DNA of 32,481 nucleotides from Firmicutes bacterium UBA1702 (GTDB taxonomy: Bacteria; Bacillota; Clostridia; Peptostreptococcales; Anaerovoracaceae): NCBI GenBank assembly GCA_002320005.1, contig DCJK01000005.1, positions 1 to 32,481 of the forward strand, in the 5' to 3' direction. Numbering within the stretch: position 1 is the first letter of the stretch; each line of letters starts with the position of its first letter. Positions 8,392 to 16,420 of this stretch are shown piece by piece. The notes under the pieces are model-generated. The model worked only from the letters and a program-made list of their open reading frames with translations, had not been told where the DNA came from and did not search any database. The position numbers were made by a program, and so were the translations under genes.

Positions 8392-8943
8392 ATGTCTGTA
8401 TTCAGCAGCAGAAAGGTAGCAGCTGCGGTGAGAACGAGAGAGGACTTTGAGATTGCTCTGCAATCCAGAGTAGATGTGATTTTTCTGCTATATTCTAATA
8501 TACTTACCATGGACAAGTATATTAATAAAGCCAAGAGCACGGGAAAGAGAATTTTCATTCACATGGACTTTGCTGAAGGTATAGGAAAAGACAGGGCAGG
8601 TCTGGAGTTCCTTAAGCATTTGGGAGCTGACGGAATATTAACAACAAAGACCAATATGATAAGACCGGCAAAAGATCTGGGACTTATCACGGTTCAGAGA
8701 TTCTTTATTGTAGATTCACATTCGGTTGATACCGCTGTGGAATCCATAAGAATTGCAAAACCTGATATCGTCGAAATAATGCCTGGAGTTGTAAGCAAAA
8801 AGATAAAAGAATTTGCACAAAAAGTTTCTACAGATATTTTAGCTGGTGGTCTTGTAGAGTTTAAGGAAGATGTCGATGCGGCTATAGAGGCCGGAGCCAC
8901 TGCCGTATCCACTGCAGACCGCGAGTTATGGAATTACAGATAA
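8392..8943 (+). CDS. glpP: Glycerol-3-phosphate-responsive antiterminator GlpP
   Basis: A 183-residue GlpP-family RNA-binding antiterminator with a TIM-barrel fold. Family features are the region from LLYSNILTMDKYINKA, FIHMDFAEGIGKDRAGLEFL, DGILTTKTNMIRPAK, RFFIVDSHSVDTA, IMPGVV and LAGGLVEFKEDV, where residues bind the phosphate of glycerol-3-phosphate. I chose the ATG at 8392 (MSVFSSRK) because AGGAG at 8378-8382 is 9 bases upstream; the ATGs at 8383 and 8386 lie too close to it. It follows the fused oxidoreductase by 16 bases, in the same operon. Its likely target is the hairpin at 5462-5506 upstream of its own operon, and perhaps glpF/glpK leaders elsewhere. Confidence 0.93.
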   Translation: MSVFSSRKVAAAVRTREDFEIALQSRVDVIFLLYSNILTMDKYINKAKSTGKRIFIHMDFAEGIGKDRAGLEFLKHLGADGILTTKTNMIRPAKDLGLITVQRFFIVDSHSVDTAVESIRIAKPDIVEIMPGVVSKKIKEFAQKVSTDILAGGLVEFKEDVDAAIEAGATAVSTADRELWNYR

Positions 8944-8967
8944 TAAAATGAAAGCAGAGGGGAAAAA

Positions 8968-10650
8968 ATGAAGATTAAGTTTTGCGGAGCTTCCATAGGA
9001 GTTACCGGTTCATGTCATCTTATTACTACAGATAAACACAAAATTTTACTTGACTGCGGACAGTTCCAGGGAGGAAAAGCCATGGACGAAATGAACAAGG
9101 AGCCGTTTCCTTTTGACCCTGCGGAGGTTGAATGCGTGCTTCTCAGCCATGCCCACATCGATCATTGCGGAAGGCTGCCGCTGCTGGTAAAGAGAGGATT
9201 TAAGGGAAGTATATACTGTACTGATGCGACAGCAGATCTGCTGGATGTAATGCTTAAGGACAGTGCATATATTCACGAAAAAGATGCAGAATGGCAGTCA
9301 AGAAAGAATGCCAGAACGGGTAAGCCTCCGGTTGAGCCTCTTTACACGGTTCAGGATTCCGAGGCCGCTCTTAAACTTGTAAAACCGGTATTATATGACC
9401 AGCTGGTGGAAATAAATCCTGAAATGAAAATCGTTTTCAATGATGCAGGTCATATTCTCGGTTCAGCAGTTACCGAACTCTGGGTGACTGAGGGAGAAAA
9501 CACCTCTAAAATTGTATTCTCCGGAGATCTGGGTGTTACAAACAGACCTATACTCCGTGATCCCGTAAAGATAAAGAAAGCAGATTACGTCATAATGGAG
9601 ACAACTTATGGAAACAGGCTTCATCCTGCCAATTCCACCAGTATAGATCAGCTTATTAACATAACTCTTGCTACTATCAAGAGGGGCGGAAGTGTTATTA
9701 TTCCTTCCTTTGCAGTAGGAAGAACCCAGGAACTTATATATCAGTTTAACATGTTCTATGAACAGCATCCTGAATATCAGAAACAGCTGGAGAATGTAAA
9801 CGTATACATAGACAGTCCTATGGCTACCACTGCAACGGAGGTTTTCAAGAGAAATGCGCAGGTCTTTGATGAGGAGACAAAATCGTATATACTAAGCGGA
9901 GACAATCCTCTTGATTTTAAAAATCTCAAATTCACCAGAAACACCGCTGACTCTCAGATGCTTAATAATGATCATACTCCTAAGATCATAATTTCTGCCA
10001 GTGGAATGTGCGAGGCCGGAAGAATCCGCCACCATCTCAAACACAATCTGTGGGATAGCCGAAACAGCATTGTATTTGTAGGTTATCAGGCAGAAGGCAC
10101 TCTGGGCAGACAGCTGGTAGAAGGGGCAAAGGAAGTTAAGCTCTTCGGCGAAACGATAATGGTTGGAGCTGAAATACACAATCTCGAAGGATTTTCGGGG
10201 CATGCCGACCAGAAGGGTCTGCTGGACTGGCTGGGAGGTTTCCAGGTAAAGCCTAAGCAGATTTTCCTTGTGCATGGAGAAACGGAATCTAAACAGGATT
10301 TTGCGCAGCTGATACGCGAAAAGTTCGGATATGATCCTGTAGTAATAACAGAGAACTCCGAATTTGAACTGGAGACAGGAACTCTTCTCAGCAGAGATGA
10401 AGTTATTATAGATGCCATGGATGAAGAGGATGTGGCGGACCTGAGAAACAAGATAGCCGGAATCAAAGAAGAACTGGATAATGTTTTATCCGGAACCGAA
10501 AAAGCTATGGAAAAGCAGGTTTCACCTGAAAAACTGCGTATGATAAACAATATTGTGCTGGAGCTGGAAAAAGCTTCCGCAAATCTTGGTTCGTCTATTA
10601 CAGCAGAAGATAGAGACACACGACCTTTGAGCGAGCAGAAGGAGCAGTAG
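8968..10650 (+). CDS. Metallo-beta-lactamase/beta-CASP RNA nuclease
   Basis: A 560-residue cytosolic zinc-dependent nuclease of the CPSF/YSH1-like beta-CASP group. The metal motif HAHIDH is at 61-66, followed by the distal ligands in NDAGHILGS and FSGDLG. The beta-CASP insert has ETTYGNRLH (motif A region), IIPSFAVGRTQELIY, YIDSPMA and SASGMCEAGRIRHHL, and the late histidines are in GFSGHADQ and LVHGE. A helical tail of about 90 residues follows. Family members process or degrade RNA. It starts 24 bases after glpP with a GAGGGGA site and no terminator between, so it is probably read through from the glp operon, but nothing links its role to glycerol. Confidence 0.9.
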   Translation: MKIKFCGASIGVTGSCHLITTDKHKILLDCGQFQGGKAMDEMNKEPFPFDPAEVECVLLSHAHIDHCGRLPLLVKRGFKGSIYCTDATADLLDVMLKDSAYIHEKDAEWQSRKNARTGKPPVEPLYTVQDSEAALKLVKPVLYDQLVEINPEMKIVFNDAGHILGSAVTELWVTEGENTSKIVFSGDLGVTNRPILRDPVKIKKADYVIMETTYGNRLHPANSTSIDQLINITLATIKRGGSVIIPSFAVGRTQELIYQFNMFYEQHPEYQKQLENVNVYIDSPMATTATEVFKRNAQVFDEETKSYILSGDNPLDFKNLKFTRNTADSQMLNNDHTPKIIISASGMCEAGRIRHHLKHNLWDSRNSIVFVGYQAEGTLGRQLVEGAKEVKLFGETIMVGAEIHNLEGFSGHADQKGLLDWLGGFQVKPKQIFLVHGETESKQDFAQLIREKFGYDPVVITENSEFELETGTLLSRDEVIIDAMDEEDVADLRNKIAGIKEELDNVLSGTEKAMEKQVSPEKLRMINNIVLELEKASANLGSSITAEDRDTRPLSEQKEQ

Positions 10651-10651
10651 A

Positions 10652-11269
10652 ATGGACAAGGTAATCGTAATTGGAATAGCCGGGGGAACCGGATCCGGAA
10701 AGAGCACCATGATAAGAAAAATCAAGGAAGAGTTCAGTGATGAAATAACCATACTCAGCCATGATTTCTATTATAAACAGCATAATGATATACCTTTCGA
10801 AGAAAGAAAAAAGCTGAACTACGACCATCCCAACGCATTTGACACGGATCTTATGATAAATCATATCAAAGCGCTTAAGGAATGGCGCTCTATCGAAAGA
10901 CCTGTTTACGATTTTACCATACATAATCGTGTAGATGAAACTGTAACCGTTAAACCCGCAAAGGTTATAATTGTAGAAGGAATACTGATTTTTGAGAATA
11001 AAGAGCTCCTTGATATGTTCGACATCAAGGCATTCATAGATACGGATGCTGATGTTCGCATAATACGCAGAATACTCAGAGATGTGAGGGAAAGAGGGCG
11101 TACTCTGGATTCGGTGGTGAATCAGTACCTCACTACCGTAAAACTGATGCATGAGCAGTTTGTTGAGCCAAGCAAAAAAAATGCCGACATTATAATCCCT
11201 GAGGGCGGCTATAATGTGGTTGCATTGGAGATGCTCAACGAAAGAATTCATGCCCTCCTCTGCAAGTAG
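10652..11269 (+). CDS. udk: Uridine kinase
   Basis: A 205-residue uridine/cytidine kinase that phosphorylates uridine to UMP for pyrimidine salvage. The P-loop GGTGSGKS is at 11-18, then SHDFYYKQHNDIPFEER with the substrate-binding aspartate, NYDHPNAFDTDLM, PVYDFTIHNR, the Walker B-like VIIVEGILIFE, and the lid arginines in RIIRRILRDVRERGR. The length is typical. It starts one base after the stop of the beta-CASP nuclease, so the two are cotranscribed, and it is last in the operon before a strong terminator. Confidence 0.95.
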   Translation: MDKVIVIGIAGGTGSGKSTMIRKIKEEFSDEITILSHDFYYKQHNDIPFEERKKLNYDHPNAFDTDLMINHIKALKEWRSIERPVYDFTIHNRVDETVTVKPAKVIIVEGILIFENKELLDMFDIKAFIDTDADVRIIRRILRDVRERGRTLDSVVNQYLTTVKLMHEQFVEPSKKNADIIIPEGGYNVVALEMLNERIHALLCK

Positions 11270-11343
11270 AATATCGTATTTCCGAAAATTACGGATGCCG
11301 AGATAATTTTCTGAAAGCAAACTATATTTTTATCTGTATGAAT

Positions 11344-11374
11344 ACACCTCCGGTTTATGGTCGGAGGTGTTTTT
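11344..11374 (+). terminator. Intrinsic terminator after udk
   Basis: ACACCTCCG (11344-11352) pairs perfectly with CGGAGGTGT (11362-11370) over a 9-base loop and runs directly into TTTT. It closes the glp-nuclease-udk operon about 75 bases after the udk stop. Confidence 0.88.
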
Positions 11375-11569
11375 GTGCTGAAAATATTATTCCGGAATCA
11401 CGGAAAACAGGAGGAAACCACATCGTTTACAATGTGATACATATTTTAATTCATGATGCAGAAATAATCGAAAAAACAGCATAGCTATACTAAAAAAGAC
11501 TGCTTTTTTAAAAAAGGCTTGAAGATAACAATAACAATATGATAAAGAAAATCAAAAGGAGGGAGGACA
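11375..11569. other. AT-rich intergenic region before the 11570 gene
   Basis: Noncoding and AT-rich. It holds a small dyad CACAT-N8-ATGTG near 11420-11437 and an AAAAAAG/CTTTTTT hairpin near 11493-11510 followed by an A-run. The hairpin could be a weak terminator or attenuator. No convincing -35/-10 pair was found. AGGAGG at 11557-11562 is the ribosome-binding site of the next gene. Confidence 0.3.
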
Positions 11570-11968
11570 GTGGAGGATTATCAGCAGAAGAGAATGAAAG
11601 AATATCTTTTGCCGGAGACGGTTTACAGGCAGGCGTTGTGGGCAGCCAGAGATTTACCCAGGCTTAAGGAAAAGCTTGAGGAAGCTAAAGAAAATCAGGA
11701 TGCTTTGCCGTCATCAGATCCGGCAAGGCAGCCATGTTCAGGGTCAGATAGTATAACGGAGAGGCGAGGACAGAAAATATCCAGCCTGACAATGAGAATT
11801 GAAGCTATTGAGAGCGCATTGTATTCCGTTCCGGAAAAATATCGAAAGGGTTTAAGCGAAAAACTTTTTTACAGAAAAGCTTTCAATGATGACTTTCATC
11901 CCAATACCTGGAAAAAATGGCAGCAGATCTGCATCTATAACATTGCCAGAAACCTGGATCTGCTGTAG
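11570..11968 (+). CDS. Uncharacterised protein, possible phage-type transcription regulator
   Basis: A 132-residue protein starting at GTG with AGGAGG 7 bases upstream. It is highly charged with no membrane segment. A helical N-terminus is followed by a low-complexity stretch (about 45-68, rich in S, P, Q) and a C-terminal block, YRKGLSEKLFYRKAFNDDFH followed by a WKKWQQICIYNIARNL helix. That block resembles the end of small clostridial and phage regulators of the RinA/ArpU or sigma-region-4-like kind; this is pattern recognition, not a confirmed match. It lies 145 bases upstream of the Tad-like locus on the same strand and might regulate it. Confidence 0.55.
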   Translation: MEDYQQKRMKEYLLPETVYRQALWAARDLPRLKEKLEEAKENQDALPSSDPARQPCSGSDSITERRGQKISSLTMRIEAIESALYSVPEKYRKGLSEKLFYRKAFNDDFHPNTWKKWQQICIYNIARNLDLL

Positions 11969-12055
11969 ATAGAAATATGCCGGAAGGCTTATAAAATGCC
12001 GGGTGTCGATTTATGTCGTAAAAAAAAGCCTAAGAAAAAGGGAAAATGTACTGAA

Positions 12056-12085
12056 AGTAACATGCTTAAATGGTAATATGTTACT
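12056..12085. promoter_or_regulatory. Inverted repeat upstream of the Tad-like locus, possible operator
   Basis: AGTAACAT (12056-12063) and ATGTTACT (12078-12085) form a perfect 8-base dyad with a 14-base spacer, directly before a possible -10 element TAAAAT at 12087-12092 whose -35 position matches poorly. A smaller palindrome, GTAA-TATG-TTAC, is nested inside. The weak -35 together with the dyad suggests a regulator-binding site. The rest of 11969-12113 shows nothing recognisable. Confidence 0.35.
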
Positions 12086-12113
12086 GTAAAATAATTACAA
12101 AAGGAGGTGCAGA

Positions 12114-12731
12114 TTGAATCGTCTGAAAAATGTGAACAGAAGAATTGCAGGTTTTGTTATGATCATCGCGACACTGGTATCTATAGGTGTATGGGAATTC
12201 TGGGGAAGGGAGAATATCGCATGTAAACCGGTCCTGGTACTGAAAGAAGACATACCTGCCAATACTATTGTAAGCAAAGAGGATTTTAAAATCAGAAAAG
12301 TGGAATCACCATCGCCAAAGGCGCTTACTGCTGGCGATGCCGAGCAACTGTACGGTTGGGAGACATCCCAATACGTTCCTGCGGATACGGAACTGAGAAA
12401 GGAGTATTTTACCGAATCAAGATTTGCTGCAGGAGAAGGCACAGGAAAATCAGTGATGTCACTTCCCGTAGAATGGCTTATGTCCTGCCCTCAGTCTCTG
12501 CGCAGAGGAGATAAAATTTCTTTATACAACGGAAGTGTAATGGTTGCAGAAGCAATTGTAATTCATGTCAGAGACAGCAATGGGGCTGAAGTGAAGTCGA
12601 CGGATAAAGACAGACTGGAGGCCTCCGGGATTTTAAGCTATGTGGAAATAATTGCCGGAAACAGTGAGCTGGTGGAACTGGCCGGACTTGCAGGACAGGG
12701 ATATCGCTTCGTTATGCTGACTTCACTTTAG
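12114..12731 (+). CDS. SAF-domain protein, CpaB/RcpC-like
   Basis: A 205-residue protein with an N-terminal membrane anchor (about 12-29) and an extracytoplasmic SAF domain (about 38-105: VLVLKEDIPANTIVSKEDFKI then PADTELRKEYF). This is the arrangement of CpaB/RcpC proteins of Flp/Tad pilus systems, where the protein is thought to sit in the envelope assembly complex. A second small domain (about 115-200) contains RRGDKISLYNG, again as in CpaB. TTG is the start, with AAGGAGGT 6 bases upstream, a near-perfect site that compensates for the rare start codon. The stop overlaps the ribosome-binding site of the ATPase gene. Confidence 0.75.
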   Translation: MNRLKNVNRRIAGFVMIIATLVSIGVWEFWGRENIACKPVLVLKEDIPANTIVSKEDFKIRKVESPSPKALTAGDAEQLYGWETSQYVPADTELRKEYFTESRFAAGEGTGKSVMSLPVEWLMSCPQSLRRGDKISLYNGSVMVAEAIVIHVRDSNGAEVKSTDKDRLEASGILSYVEIIAGNSELVELAGLAGQGYRFVMLTSL

Positions 12732-12741
12732 GAGGGGTAAA

Positions 12742-14142
12742 ATGGACAGACAATATGAATACAGGGAGTTTGAAAGTCTTGTAGCTGCAGTCGAAGCGAT
12801 ACTGGAAAAGGAGTGGCAGAACGCAGAAGAGTTCGAAAAACAGGGGAAGTTGGAAAAAGAAAAAAAGGCAATAATGGGGTTTTCAGAAGAAATAGAGTTT
12901 TATAAAAAAAAGATTCATAAAATTCTAAAAAAAAGCGCTGATTGGAAAAGTGTAATTGTTCCGCCATGGTATAAGTCTGCTGAGGACGGAATATTTGCCG
13001 AAATTTACGGCTTTTCAGGTCTCACCCCATGGATCTATGACGAGAAGGAAGAATATATGAACTCTTCTTCGGCAAAACTTATAGGAGACAGAATGTATTG
13101 CCTTATTGATGGAAAGTCAGTACTGCAGCCACAGAGAATTTCCAAAGAAAGAAGGAATCAGCTCAAAAGAGCGCTGCTTCTGGCCACACCTCAAGAGAGG
13201 CTTGAGAAGGGCTTTCATGAAATATACCTGATTAACGGAATAAGGATAACTATTTTTTCCGGTGAAAGAACAAAAGAGGATCAGGATGTGATGGTTTTTC
13301 GAAAGTACGTTCTTAAAGAACTGACTTTTGAGAAGATGGCTTTAATGGGAACAATACCGTCAGATGCTGTGGAGTTGTTTAAAACCATGGTGAGGCTGGG
13401 GTTCAATGTGCTGTTCAGCGGACAGGTGCGGGCAGGAAAAACGGCATTTATGCAGACATGGCAGAGATATGAGGATCCGTCTCTGGAGGGAATGGCCATA
13501 GCTACAGATCCGGAGACACCGTGGCACAGGATGATGCCTGAGGCACCGATAATGCAGGTGGTTGCTGACGGAGAAGATTTGGAAATAGTGTCAAAATCCA
13601 TGCTTCGAGGTGATAATGACTACATACTCATTGAAGAAATGCGTGACGCCTATGCCTTCAGACTTGCTCTGGATATTACCTCTATGGGAACAAGAAGGAG
13701 CAAGGCGACTATACATGCAGGAGACCCTCTGGACATTCCTTATAAGATGGCATCAGCCATAGTTTCAAAATTCGGAGGAGACTTCAGAAGTGTGGTAGCA
13801 CAAATATTCAGAAACTTCAACTTTGTTTTTGAATTTTATCAGGTACCGGGCAACAGGGCTGTGAAAAGGCTTAAATCAATAAGTGAATACAGGTATGATC
13901 CTGAAAAGGATTCCGTATCCATACACACCATTTGCATGTATGATGAATCAGAAAAAAAGTGGATGTGGAAAAGAGACATAGGGGAGGATAAGAAAAAAAT
14001 GGGCAGCTTACAACCGGAAGAATTTAAGAGAATGAATGAAATGCTGGGTATGCTTGAAAAAAGGAGCCCCATTGCCGAGAACACCGTGATTTATCCAAGA
14101 TATTACGGTGTAAAGAGAGGTGATGAAAAGTTTGACCGTTGA
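12742..14142 (+). CDS. CpaF/TadA-like secretion ATPase, divergent
   Basis: A 466-residue cytoplasmic ATPase of the type II/IV secretion superfamily, expected to energise pilus assembly or secretion with the TadB/TadC-like proteins that follow. The Walker A motif is G227-QVRA-G-K-T234. The Walker B region reads DYILIEEMRD where CpaF proteins normally have an IxxGExR pattern, and H325 in ATIHAGDP corresponds to the conserved TIHAN histidine. The usual aspartate box (IED-type) is replaced by ATDPETPW. The first 110 residues are charged and helical. The gene starts 10 bases after the CpaB-like stop with GGAGGGG upstream, and its end overlaps the next gene. Family assignment is solid, but it lies at the divergent edge. 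Confidence 0.8.
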   Translation: MDRQYEYREFESLVAAVEAILEKEWQNAEEFEKQGKLEKEKKAIMGFSEEIEFYKKKIHKILKKSADWKSVIVPPWYKSAEDGIFAEIYGFSGLTPWIYDEKEEYMNSSSAKLIGDRMYCLIDGKSVLQPQRISKERRNQLKRALLLATPQERLEKGFHEIYLINGIRITIFSGERTKEDQDVMVFRKYVLKELTFEKMALMGTIPSDAVELFKTMVRLGFNVLFSGQVRAGKTAFMQTWQRYEDPSLEGMAIATDPETPWHRMMPEAPIMQVVADGEDLEIVSKSMLRGDNDYILIEEMRDAYAFRLALDITSMGTRRSKATIHAGDPLDIPYKMASAIVSKFGGDFRSVVAQIFRNFNFVFEFYQVPGNRAVKRLKSISEYRYDPEKDSVSIHTICMYDESEKKWMWKRDIGEDKKKMGSLQPEEFKRMNEMLGMLEKRSPIAENTVIYPRYYGVKRGDEKFDR

Positions 14143-15088
14143 AATTATTCTTGTACTTATTTTTGCTCTGGGAGTGATGGTGATGTACATGCCGGAAATA
14201 AGTATTATAACGGGCAGAGCAGTGCAAGGCGCAGTGAGGTGGATAAGGGAGATGCCACGAAAAGCGGAGGAAAGGAATCGTGAAACAGTTCCGGAAGGAT
14301 TAAATGAAGAAATAATTCATTTGCTGCAGATAACTATGGATTCCGGGAGCAAAAGGGCACTGGCCGTTTTCTGGACAATATCTGCAGCGGGACCAGCAGT
14401 GTTTTTCGCAATAATGAGAGAAAAACTTGAGCCGGCTCTGATAATGGCTGTGTGCGCCTTCCTTGGAGCAATGCCGGCGATACTGCTGGCAGGCAGGCTT
14501 AAGAAAATGAGAGTGAAGAACTCGAAAGAAGGAAAAATTCTTTTATCTGAGCTGATTGACAATTACAAAATAAATTATTTCAATATGCAGCAGGCCGTTG
14601 AAATAACCGCGATGACCATAGAAGAAGCCCCAAACTGCAAGAGGCTTCTTTTTAATTTATCAAAAGGCCTCAACAGAGCCGGGAGCAGCGGGGAAATCAG
14701 GAAACTACTGGAGGACTTTAAATTTTCCATAGGAACATCATGGGCATCAATATTGGCAGATAATATGTTTTTTGCATTATCTTCAGGAATAAAGGTCACT
14801 GCGGCAATGGAAGATCTGCTGCAGACAGTGGCGAAAGCAGAAAAAATAGAAGAATATGCCAGGAGAGATAATAATGAGTCTGTTCTGATTCTGAAATACA
14901 TGGCTCCAATATGCTATCTTCTTACGGTGATAGGTGGAATTAAATATTTCGGACTTACCACCGGTGAATTTGTAAAGTTTCAATTTGGAACCGAAGCAGG
15001 CCTGGCTTGGTTCACAGTGTCGGTGCTGACATATGCAGCAGCTCTCGTGATTAAAGAATTTCTGACCAAAAGTAAACTGGATCTTTAG
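14123..15088 (+). CDS. TadB-like inner-membrane platform protein
   Basis: A 321-residue membrane protein of the type II secretion F/TadB class. It has an N-terminal membrane segment (about 5-22), two helices near 85-125, a cytoplasmic helical domain (about 130-255) and two C-terminal helices (about 262-285 and 295-312). This is the TadB topology of paired helices around a helical cytoplasmic bundle, which contacts the ATPase. The start is uncertain: GTG 14120, ATG 14123 and TTG 14132 are all in frame, and the GAGAGG site at 14114-14119 favours the later ones. I report the ATG. It overlaps the ATPase gene by 20 bases. Confidence 0.7.
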   Translation: MKSLTVEIILVLIFALGVMVMYMPEISIITGRAVQGAVRWIREMPRKAEERNRETVPEGLNEEIIHLLQITMDSGSKRALAVFWTISAAGPAVFFAIMREKLEPALIMAVCAFLGAMPAILLAGRLKKMRVKNSKEGKILLSELIDNYKINYFNMQQAVEITAMTIEEAPNCKRLLFNLSKGLNRAGSSGEIRKLLEDFKFSIGTSWASILADNMFFALSSGIKVTAAMEDLLQTVAKAEKIEEYARRDNNESVLILKYMAPICYLLTVIGGIKYFGLTTGEFVKFQFGTEAGLAWFTVSVLTYAAALVIKEFLTKSKLDL

Positions 15089-15102
15089 GAGAAAAAAAGA
15101 AG

Positions 15103-15732
15103 ATGGAAGAAAGAATAATTATGATTGTATTTGCAGTGTTAATGTGGATGGGAATACAATTGGCATATGAAAATGAATTAAGACGCTTTATGCCTGTGAC
15201 AACTGCTGCTGCGATAGAGAAAATAAGAAAATATGCCGGAAAAGTGACCATAAGAAGAAACAGAGATGCGCTGGACAGGGAATTATATGCCGGAAGTGTA
15301 ATTTTGAAAAATATGTCTATTGTAAGGAGAGAGACGCCTCTTTCTGCCGATTACATTTACGAAAATCTGATGGAAAACAGCAGTCTGCTTAAGTTGATGT
15401 ATAGCAGAATGCTTTCCCTATATAGAAGCGGAAAAGATGCAGAAGCTTTTGCGGTACCTTCAGAATTCATCGGAACCCGGGCAGCAAGGAATTTCGGGAT
15501 AATTCTTTCAAAACTCGACAAACTCAATCCGGCAGAACTGACAGAACAGATGAGCATATTTCAGGAATCAATGACAGAAAGCAGAGCGACACAGGCTGTA
15601 AAAAGAAATCAGCGAAACAGCATTATAATTACATCAATGGCAGCGATATCGATATTTGCATTACTTATAAATTTTGTAGTTGTGGTGGTTTTTATGGATG
15701 CGCTGACTATGCTGAATAACATGTTTATATAG
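15103..15732 (+). CDS. TadC-like membrane protein
   Basis: A 209-residue protein with an N-terminal membrane helix (about 4-20), a charged helical middle (about 40-165) and one long C-terminal hydrophobic segment (about 174-206). The order after a TadB-like gene and the layout suggest the TadC partner of the platform, though it is shorter than usual TadC proteins (around 280-310 residues) and shows a single C-terminal hydrophobic stretch rather than two well-separated helices. AGGAG at 15087-15091 overlaps the stop of the previous gene. The assignment rests mostly on position. Confidence 0.55.
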   Translation: MEERIIMIVFAVLMWMGIQLAYENELRRFMPVTTAAAIEKIRKYAGKVTIRRNRDALDRELYAGSVILKNMSIVRRETPLSADYIYENLMENSSLLKLMYSRMLSLYRSGKDAEAFAVPSEFIGTRAARNFGIILSKLDKLNPAELTEQMSIFQESMTESRATQAVKRNQRNSIIITSMAAISIFALLINFVVVVVFMDALTMLNNMFI

Positions 15733-15742
15733 GGAGGGAAAA

Positions 15743-15913
15743 ATGAAAAATCTTATAATCATAATAGGAACTGTTCTACTTGGAGTAATAATTGTAAACA
15801 CACTGATTCTCGGTGAAGGCAATTCTCTGAAAAGTGCAGCAGAAGATGTTATGGAGAGAGGAACCGGGGTAATAAGCTCTTCTCTAGACTTCTCCGGTGT
15901 TGCCGGGGGTTGA
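15743..15913 (+). CDS. Tiny membrane peptide MKNLII-1, possible pilin-like subunit
   Basis: A 56-residue peptide starting at ATG with AGGGAGGG 4 bases upstream, directly after the TadC-like stop. The first 23 residues, from MKNLIIIIGTVLLGVIIVNT, form one membrane helix; then comes EGNSLKSAAEDVMERGTGV and a serine/glycine-rich tail. It is clearly homologous to the next peptide. Flp pilins are also short single-helix proteins at this place in tad loci, but the pilin cleavage site (G followed by hydrophobics and E at +5) is absent, so this is not a standard Flp pilin. Confidence 0.7.
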   Translation: MKNLIIIIGTVLLGVIIVNTLILGEGNSLKSAAEDVMERGTGVISSSLDFSGVAGG

Positions 15914-15915
15914 AT

Positions 15916-16062
15916 ATGAAAAATTTAATTATCATAATGGGGACGATTGTTCTTGGGGTATTTATTTTCAATATGATGGTGGGTGACGGAGAAAATAGCC
16001 TAAAAAATATTTCACGGGATGTGATGATGAAAACAGTTGAAAACTACAGATGGGAGATGTAG
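15916..16062 (+). CDS. Tiny membrane peptide MKNLII-2, possible pilin-like subunit
   Basis: A 48-residue peptide whose ATG lies 2 bases after the stop of the first one, so the two are translationally coupled; a G-run at 15904-15909 may serve as the ribosome-binding site. MKNLIIIMGTIVLGVFIFNM forms the helix, followed by GDGENSLKNISRDVMMKTVE. Aligned with the first peptide, the start, the GT, the LGV and the ENSLK/GNSLK and DVM positions are shared, so this is a tandem duplication. The protein ends in YRWEM. Confidence 0.7.
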   Translation: MKNLIIIMGTIVLGVFIFNMMVGDGENSLKNISRDVMMKTVENYRWEM

Positions 16063-16066
16063 AAAT

Positions 16067-16420
16067 ATGAAGGACATGATAACTACAATAGCAGCTATAG
16101 CAATTCTCATGGTATTTGTACTGCAGTTTTCATGCAATCAGGTTCTTACAGGAAAAATTCTTGCCTCTGACAGGGCGGTAGATCGTTATATCGGAATTCT
16201 GACAGAAAAGGGAAGAACAGAGGCGCCGGAAAAGGAACTGCTGGCCTGCCAGCTGGCACAATGTCTGGGGTGTGATCAAGCAGAAGTAAAGGTAATGGAG
16301 GAAAGTGGCAGATATGAAGTAAGAGCTCCTATAAGGGGAATAATTGCATGCGGTGAGTTTCTGGGGATAAGCAGTGAAGAAAACATGACGGAATATATAG
16401 TGAAAGGAAATGTGAATTGA
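16067..16420 (+). CDS. Small TadE-like membrane protein
   Basis: A 117-residue protein with one N-terminal membrane helix (about 5-25) and an exported or cytoplasmic domain containing four cysteines after the helix (in LLACQLAQCLGCDQ and IIACGEF), which could form disulphides. The layout (one helix, then about 85 residues) fits TadE-like or DUF4320-like minor pilins of clostridial tad loci, but no specific motif settles it. I chose the ATG at 16067 with GGGAG at 16052-16056 upstream rather than the in-frame TTG at 16037, which lies inside the previous peptide. It is 4 bases after that peptide's stop. Confidence 0.6.
   Translation: MKDMITTIAAIAILMVFVLQFSCNQVLTGKILASDRAVDRYIGILTEKGRTEAPEKELLACQLAQCLGCDQAEVKVMEESGRYEVRAPIRGIIACGEFLGISSEENMTEYIVKGNVN

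Noticed and set aside
10598..11320. 240-residue minus-strand frame across udk
   Set aside because: It is an antisense shadow of udk with no ribosome-binding site or recognisable domain.
11375..12113. c-di-GMP riboswitch controlling the Tad-like locus
   Set aside because: I looked for the conserved GEMM-type cores upstream of 11570 and 12114 and saw none.
15743..16062. Canonical Flp pilin genes
   Set aside because: The short peptides lack the glycine/glutamate processing site of Flp pilins; they are reported as pilin-like by position only.
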